Source: Brassicibacter mesophilus | GTDB lineage: Bacteria > Bacillota > Clostridia > Tissierellales > Proteiniboraceae | Direction: 5' to 3' | Length of the DNA stretch: 64,000 nucleotides | NCBI RefSeq assembly: GCF_050433385.1 | Contig: NZ_JBNPXI010000015.1 | Location: forward strand, 1-64,000 | Shown: positions 60,544-64,000 of the stretch, piece by piece | Layout: every line of letters starts with the position of its first letter | Position numbering within the stretch: the stretch's first letter is position 1 | The notes under the pieces: generated by a model | What the model was told of the DNA's origin: nothing | Database searches by the model: none | What the model saw: the letters and a program-made list of their open reading frames with translations, nothing else | Translations under genes and position numbers: made by a program

Positions 60544-61977
60544 TTGAGGAAAAATAAAGGGATAGCTATAGTGATGTCTTTAATCATGCTAGTATCTATT
60601 TTAGGTGGATGTACAAATGATAGTTATACTGATAATAATAAGGAAAGTGAAGTAAATTTCAGCAGCATTAATGTATCTCTTTTAAATTCAAAAAATATAA
60701 TGAATACAATAAAAGAGCTGTCTTCAGAGAGATATAACGGAAGACTAGCAGGTACGAAAGGAAACGAATTAGCAGCAGAATATATAGCAGGTTACTTTAA
60801 AAAAGTTAAATTAGAATCGCCTAAAGGGCTAGAAAATTTTAGACAGAGCTATACACAGAATGTCAGGTTTACAAATAGTGCACCTAAGTTAGGTATTCTA
60901 GATAACGAGGGGAATTTAATTAAAGAATATAGTTATTTAGAGGACTTTTCTGTGCAAACATTCATAACTGCTTTGAGTATAAAGGGAGAAATAAAAGGAA
61001 AAGCTGTTGTAATCGAAACTGTCGAGCAGTTGTCAGAGGATACAGAAAAACTAAAAGACAAAATTTTGCTTATACCTGAAGCTGTAAATAATAAAATTGG
61101 CACTAGGACTCTAATCACTCGTATATTAGAGTCTAGAATGAATGTAAAGGGTATTTTGTGTGAAGTAGATATATCAAGTCCTAATCATAGATATAATGCA
61201 TTTGTAGTGGGGCCCAATGCTCAACCCGTAGCTATATTCAATAATAGTGCACCGATGATGTTCATGAGTGATGCAGATTCATTCAAAGAAATGAAAACAG
61301 CTGCTAAAAAAGGTTCTGACTTATATATGAAAGCAGACTATTCAGTAGAAAATGTAACAGCTTCTAATATAATTGGGTTAATGGAAGGTAATGATAAGGA
61401 GTTAAAAAATGAATTCATTATCATAGGTGCTCACTTTGACCATGTAGGTGATAATAAAAATGAAACCTATAATCCTGGTGCATTTGATAACGGTTCTGGT
61501 ACTGCAGCAATAATGGAAATAGCTAGAGTGTTAAAAGAAAACAAGATTAAGCCAAAGAAGTCTATACTTTTTATAGCTTTTAATGGAGAAGAAGAGGGAT
61601 TGTATGGATCACACCATTATGCAGACCACCCTGTATACCCACTAAATGACAAGACTGTTATGATAAATCTTGATATGGTCGGTTCAAAAACACCTATACC
61701 TTTGAGTATAGAAAGCTTTGACAGCACTAATACTAAACTGAGAGATAAATTATATAAATATGCTAAGGGATTAAATGTCGAGAGCATTGCAGATGTAGGT
61801 CAAGGAAGTGATCATGCGCCATTTGCAGCAAAAGGTGTAGATGCAGTTTGTTTAATACACATGGATTTGAAGAATGGATACCATACACCAAAAGATACTA
61901 TTGAAACTGTTGACGAAAAAAGAGCTGAAGAAGTTGTTAAGCTTGTACTATTCTACTTAGATAAGAATGCATACTAA
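60544..61977 (+). CDS. M28-family aminopeptidase lipoprotein (intact active site)
   Basis: 477 aa. Lipoprotein signal ends at LGGC (Cys near 23). The mature protein has SSERYNGRLAGTKGNELAAEYIAGYFKKV, a PA-like insert (about 100-250), and a complete M28 catalytic core: His297 (GAHFDH), Asp315 (FDNGSG), Glu349 catalytic and Glu350 (NGEEEG), Asp377 (NLDMVG) and His447 (YHTPKDT). These are the two-zinc aminopeptidase ligands. TTG 60544 follows TAGGGGGG. It is a lone gene. It shares its domain order with the dead M28 part fused to the peptide permease at 18349, so the two descend from a common lipoprotein peptidase. It probably trims extracellular peptides. Confidence 0.92.
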   Translation: MRKNKGIAIVMSLIMLVSILGGCTNDSYTDNNKESEVNFSSINVSLLNSKNIMNTIKELSSERYNGRLAGTKGNELAAEYIAGYFKKVKLESPKGLENFRQSYTQNVRFTNSAPKLGILDNEGNLIKEYSYLEDFSVQTFITALSIKGEIKGKAVVIETVEQLSEDTEKLKDKILLIPEAVNNKIGTRTLITRILESRMNVKGILCEVDISSPNHRYNAFVVGPNAQPVAIFNNSAPMMFMSDADSFKEMKTAAKKGSDLYMKADYSVENVTASNIIGLMEGNDKELKNEFIIIGAHFDHVGDNKNETYNPGAFDNGSGTAAIMEIARVLKENKIKPKKSILFIAFNGEEEGLYGSHHYADHPVYPLNDKTVMINLDMVGSKTPIPLSIESFDSTNTKLRDKLYKYAKGLNVESIADVGQGSDHAPFAAKGVDAVCLIHMDLKNGYHTPKDTIETVDEKRAEEVVKLVLFYLDKNAY

Positions 61978-62054
61978 AATAGATGTTAAAAATTCAAATA
62001 TAAATTATAAATAATTAATCTTAGATAAATACAAATAAGAGTTGCTATATAAAT

Positions 62055-62090
62055 AGGAGATGACCTATTAAGTCATCTCCTCTAAAATTT
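62055..62090. terminator. Hairpin between convergent M28 and thiE genes
   Basis: AGGAGATGAC / GTCATCTCCT 10-bp arms with a 7-nt loop; right side CTAAAATTTT, left side T-rich when read backwards. Works for either gene. Confidence 0.65.
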
Positions 62091-62108
62091 TGTAGAGCTT
62101 ACTTTTGC

Positions 62109-62741
62109 TTACTTTGAAATTAAGCTGTGAAGGTTCTTGGCCGCAAGGCAGATATCATTTTTCCCTAGAATAGCTGAAACAACAGCAATACCGTCAGCTC
62201 CTGTATTTATTATTTTTTTTGCGTTTGTTTCATTGATTCCACCTATACCAACTACAGGTATTCGTACGGATGATTTTATTTGTTCCAACTCATTTAAATT
62301 TACACTTTCAGTATCTTTTTTTGTTTTTGTTGGGAACATGGCCCCTACTCCTAAGTAATCAGCACCTTGACTTTGTGCTTCGAGTGCTTCATTAAGACTT
62401 GATGTAGATGCTCCTAAGATTTTATCAGGACCTAATAGTTTTCTGGCAACATTTATTGGAATGTCATCAGGACCTATGTGAAGCCCATCTGCATCTATAG
62501 CTAAAGCTATGTCTAGTCTGTCGTTGATTATAAGAGGTGTATTGTACTTATCAGTTATTTTCTTAACTTTTAATGCTAAATCGTAAAATTCTCGAGTTGT
62601 TGTGTTTTTTTCTCTCAACTGTATTAAACTTACGCCACCTTGTATAGCTTGCTCAATACTTATATACAAATCCTTATTTCCTAGAATATTCCTATCTGTA
62701 ACTAAATACAATGCATAATCAATATCTGATTTATTAATCAC
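62109..62741 (-). CDS. thiE: Thiamine-phosphate synthase
   Basis: 210 aa, usual ThiE length. It joins hydroxymethylpyrimidine diphosphate with hydroxyethylthiazole phosphate to make thiamine phosphate. Visible family motifs are ALYLVTDR, GGVSLIQLREKNTTTREF (R-E-K at the phosphate site), LIINDRLDIALAIDADGLHIGPDDIP, LGASTSSLNEALEAQSQGADYLGVGAMFPTKTK and PVVGIGGINETNAKKIINTGADGIAVVSAI. It overlaps the thiM stop by 8 bp, so it is coupled to it. Last gene of the cytX-thiM-thiE operon. Confidence 0.95.
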   Translation of the reverse strand: MINKSDIDYALYLVTDRNILGNKDLYISIEQAIQGGVSLIQLREKNTTTREFYDLALKVKKITDKYNTPLIINDRLDIALAIDADGLHIGPDDIPINVARKLLGPDKILGASTSSLNEALEAQSQGADYLGVGAMFPTKTKKDTESVNLNELEQIKSSVRIPVVGIGGINETNAKKIINTGADGIAVVSAILGKNDICLAAKNLHSLISK

Positions 62742-63543
62742 TTATTTCACCTGCTTTCATTATAGTATCTGAAGTCATATTATAAATAGTATCAAACAAA
62801 TTCACTTTGAAGCTCCCTAATCCTTCACTACACTTTAATGATTTGAAAGCTATTTCACCTGCTATACCCATCGATACTACCCCTCCTATAGCTCCTATGA
62901 GATAATCACTAGTTACACCACAATATGAAGCAATTAAAGAAGATGTCATACAACCTGTTCCTGTTACCTTTGATAATATTTCATGTCCATTATTTATATA
63001 AAAAGTCTTATTTCCATCTGATAAAATATCTTTTTTGCCAGTTATTGCAACTACACAGTCTAACTTTGATGCCAGTTTTTCTGCAACTTCTGTACAGCCT
63101 TCGTCGCTTGCTATTGAGTCTACTCCTCTAGTACTGACTTCAAGCCCAGATAAAAATTTTATTTCGGACATATTTCCCTTTAGTACAGATATTTTTACGT
63201 TATCTAAAATATGGTTTACTGCTTGACTTCTTAATGTAGTTGCTCCAACACCTACAGGGTCAAGAATAACAGGTACTTTTAATTCATTAGCCTTTTTTCC
63301 TGCTAATATCATAGAATTAACTGAGTCCTTACTTAAAGTGCCAATATTTAGAACTAAGGAAGATGACATAGCTACAACTTCTTCTACCTCAGATTCATCA
63401 TATGCCATAATTGGTGAACCACCTATGGCTAGAGTTATATTTGCACAATCATTTATAGTCACAAAGTTTGTAATATGATGAACTAGCGGCTTTCTTTCTT
63501 TTATTATTGGCAGCAGTCTTGAGACTTCTTGCAGTATTTCCAT
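62734..63543 (-). CDS. thiM: Hydroxyethylthiazole kinase
   Basis: 269 aa from ATG 63543 (GGAGGG about 11 nt upstream; a longer TTG frame at 63561 includes the ribosome binding site itself). It phosphorylates salvaged thiazole. Motifs include KPLVHHITNFVTINDCANITLAIGGSPIM, ALVLNIGTL-like SLVLNIGTLSKDSV, PVILDPVGVGATTLRSQAV, LKGNMSEIKFL and VTGTGCMTSSLIASYCG with the catalytic Cys/Gly pocket. It overlaps the transporter gene on its upstream side by 40 bp and thiE by 8 bp, a compact salvage operon. Confidence 0.95.
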   Translation of the reverse strand: MEILQEVSRLLPIIKERKPLVHHITNFVTINDCANITLAIGGSPIMAYDESEVEEVVAMSSSLVLNIGTLSKDSVNSMILAGKKANELKVPVILDPVGVGATTLRSQAVNHILDNVKISVLKGNMSEIKFLSGLEVSTRGVDSIASDEGCTEVAEKLASKLDCVVAITGKKDILSDGNKTFYINNGHEILSKVTGTGCMTSSLIASYCGVTSDYLIGAIGGVVSMGIAGEIAFKSLKCSEGLGSFKVNLFDTIYNMTSDTIMKAGEISD

Positions 63544-64000
63544 CCTGACATCACCCTCCAACTTAGACAGTATATTATTGAGGTTATAATCATAACAGGA
63601 ACTGTAGAACCGATTATAAAATCAAACTTAACAAATTGATAGTATAGTATGATCCCAATTATCCATACTATTGTTGCACCCCAGTTAATAAGAAGATTAT
63701 CTTGTAGCTTTCTATTCTTTTTGATTATAAAGTAATCAGTTAGAAGAACTGCAAACAGTGGAGCAAATACTGAACCTATAGCATATAAGAAATTTTCATA
63801 CTGCTCAATAGGTAATAATACTGCAATTATAGTCCCAATACCACCCATTATTATTGCTATTTTTCTTTCATCAAGCTTTGGTAGAATATTTAGGAATGTA
63901 ACGCCTGCAGAATAGGCATCTAAAAATGTTGTAGTTACTGTAGATAGAACTATAATACCAAGAGCAACTACACCTAAATTAGCAGCAAGCATCATAGCGC
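63504..64000 (-). CDS. cytX: CytX-like NCS1-family permease, C-terminal part (runs off the window)
   Basis: The last about 165 residues of an NCS1 nucleobase/vitamin-precursor transporter; the gene continues beyond 64000. Visible are four helices, including LGVVALGIIVLSTVTTTFLDAYSAGVTFLNIL and the motif FLYAIGSVFAPLFAVLLTDYFIIKKNR, typical of CytX/CodB. In thiamine operons CytX is the presumed hydroxymethylpyrimidine importer. It overlaps thiM by 40 bp. A TPP riboswitch may lie upstream of its start, outside the window; none was seen inside. Confidence 0.85.
   Translation of the reverse strand, partial: AMMLAANLGVVALGIIVLSTVTTTFLDAYSAGVTFLNILPKLDERKIAIIMGGIGTIIAVLLPIEQYENFLYAIGSVFAPLFAVLLTDYFIIKKNRKLQDNLLINWGATIVWIIGIILYYQFVKFDFIIGSTVPVMIITSIIYCLSWRVMSGWKYCKKSQDCCQ

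Noticed and set aside
62742..64000. TPP riboswitch for the thi operon
   Set aside because: No THI-box core is visible in the window; it would lie beyond the right edge, upstream of cytX.

Overview
The window reads as a chromosomal segment of a low-GC, Gram-positive, anaerobic, probably spore-forming member of the Clostridia. It is strongly AT-rich (I estimate about 30% GC). Genes carry strong GGAGG-type ribosome binding sites, frequent TTG starts and tight operons, and intergenic gaps hold AT-rich rho-independent terminators. HelD, DUF1836, a MalK/MalR-MaeN malate module, XRE-TPR regulators and small coat-like proteins all fit. No rRNA or tRNA gene was seen, so genus assignment would be guesswork.

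Layout. 0-1.3 kb: the end of an IS66-type transposase, a 12-repeat CRISPR array without visible cas genes, and a decayed transposase-like remnant. 1.3-4.8 kb (minus strand): a MetN-MetI-DUF169-MetQ transporter operon. 5-7.1 kb: a 47-aa eight-cysteine protein, a tocopherol-cyclase-like protein whose N-terminal part lies upstream of any ATG/GTG/TTG start, an Asn/Lys-only peptide and a DUF1836 regulator. 7.3-13.1 kb: DegV, then a malate-type two-component system, malic enzyme and a 2-hydroxycarboxylate transporter. 13.2-15.3 kb: a UvrD/PcrA-like helicase. 15.4-21.2 kb: a peptide ABC importer with no substrate-binding protein, whose second permease is fused to an extracytoplasmic M28-peptidase-like domain that has lost all its zinc ligands. 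21.3-25.4 kb: PhoH-like ATPase, lipase-like hydrolase, XRE-TPR regulator and a soluble Rossmann-chemoreceptor fusion. 25.5-32.6 kb: two membrane proteins, HelD, and a MarR-controlled ABC exporter. 32.7-33.4 kb: two low-complexity, coat-like proteins. 33.6-39.9 kb: a signalling stretch with an XRE-TPR regulator plus a 43-aa secreted-peptide gene, an atypical KAS III enzyme, a membrane chemoreceptor and a NarL-type two-component system. 40-47.6 kb: two divergent ABC-2 export systems. 47.7-55.2 kb: membrane proteins, an InhA-like secreted metalloprotease, a PAP2 phosphatase, an amino-acid SBP/permease pair and a tiny coat-like protein. 55.3-60.4 kb: a MacAB-like efflux operon ending in its probable TetR repressor, with two operators at the promoter. 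60.5-62 kb: an intact M28 lipoprotein peptidase. 62.1-64 kb: thiE-thiM-cytX (minus strand).

How the genes work together. Peptide and amino-acid scavenging dominates: secreted protease, active M28 lipoprotein, peptide importer with a dead M28 domain, and polar amino-acid uptake. Malate can be sensed, imported and decarboxylated by one contiguous module. Sensing capacity is high (two two-component systems, two chemoreceptors, two XRE-TPR regulators). The strongest candidates for undescribed biology are the permease/pseudo-peptidase fusion that appears to replace a binding protein, and the regulator-peptide pair at 33.6-35.1 kb next to an active-site-altered KAS III.
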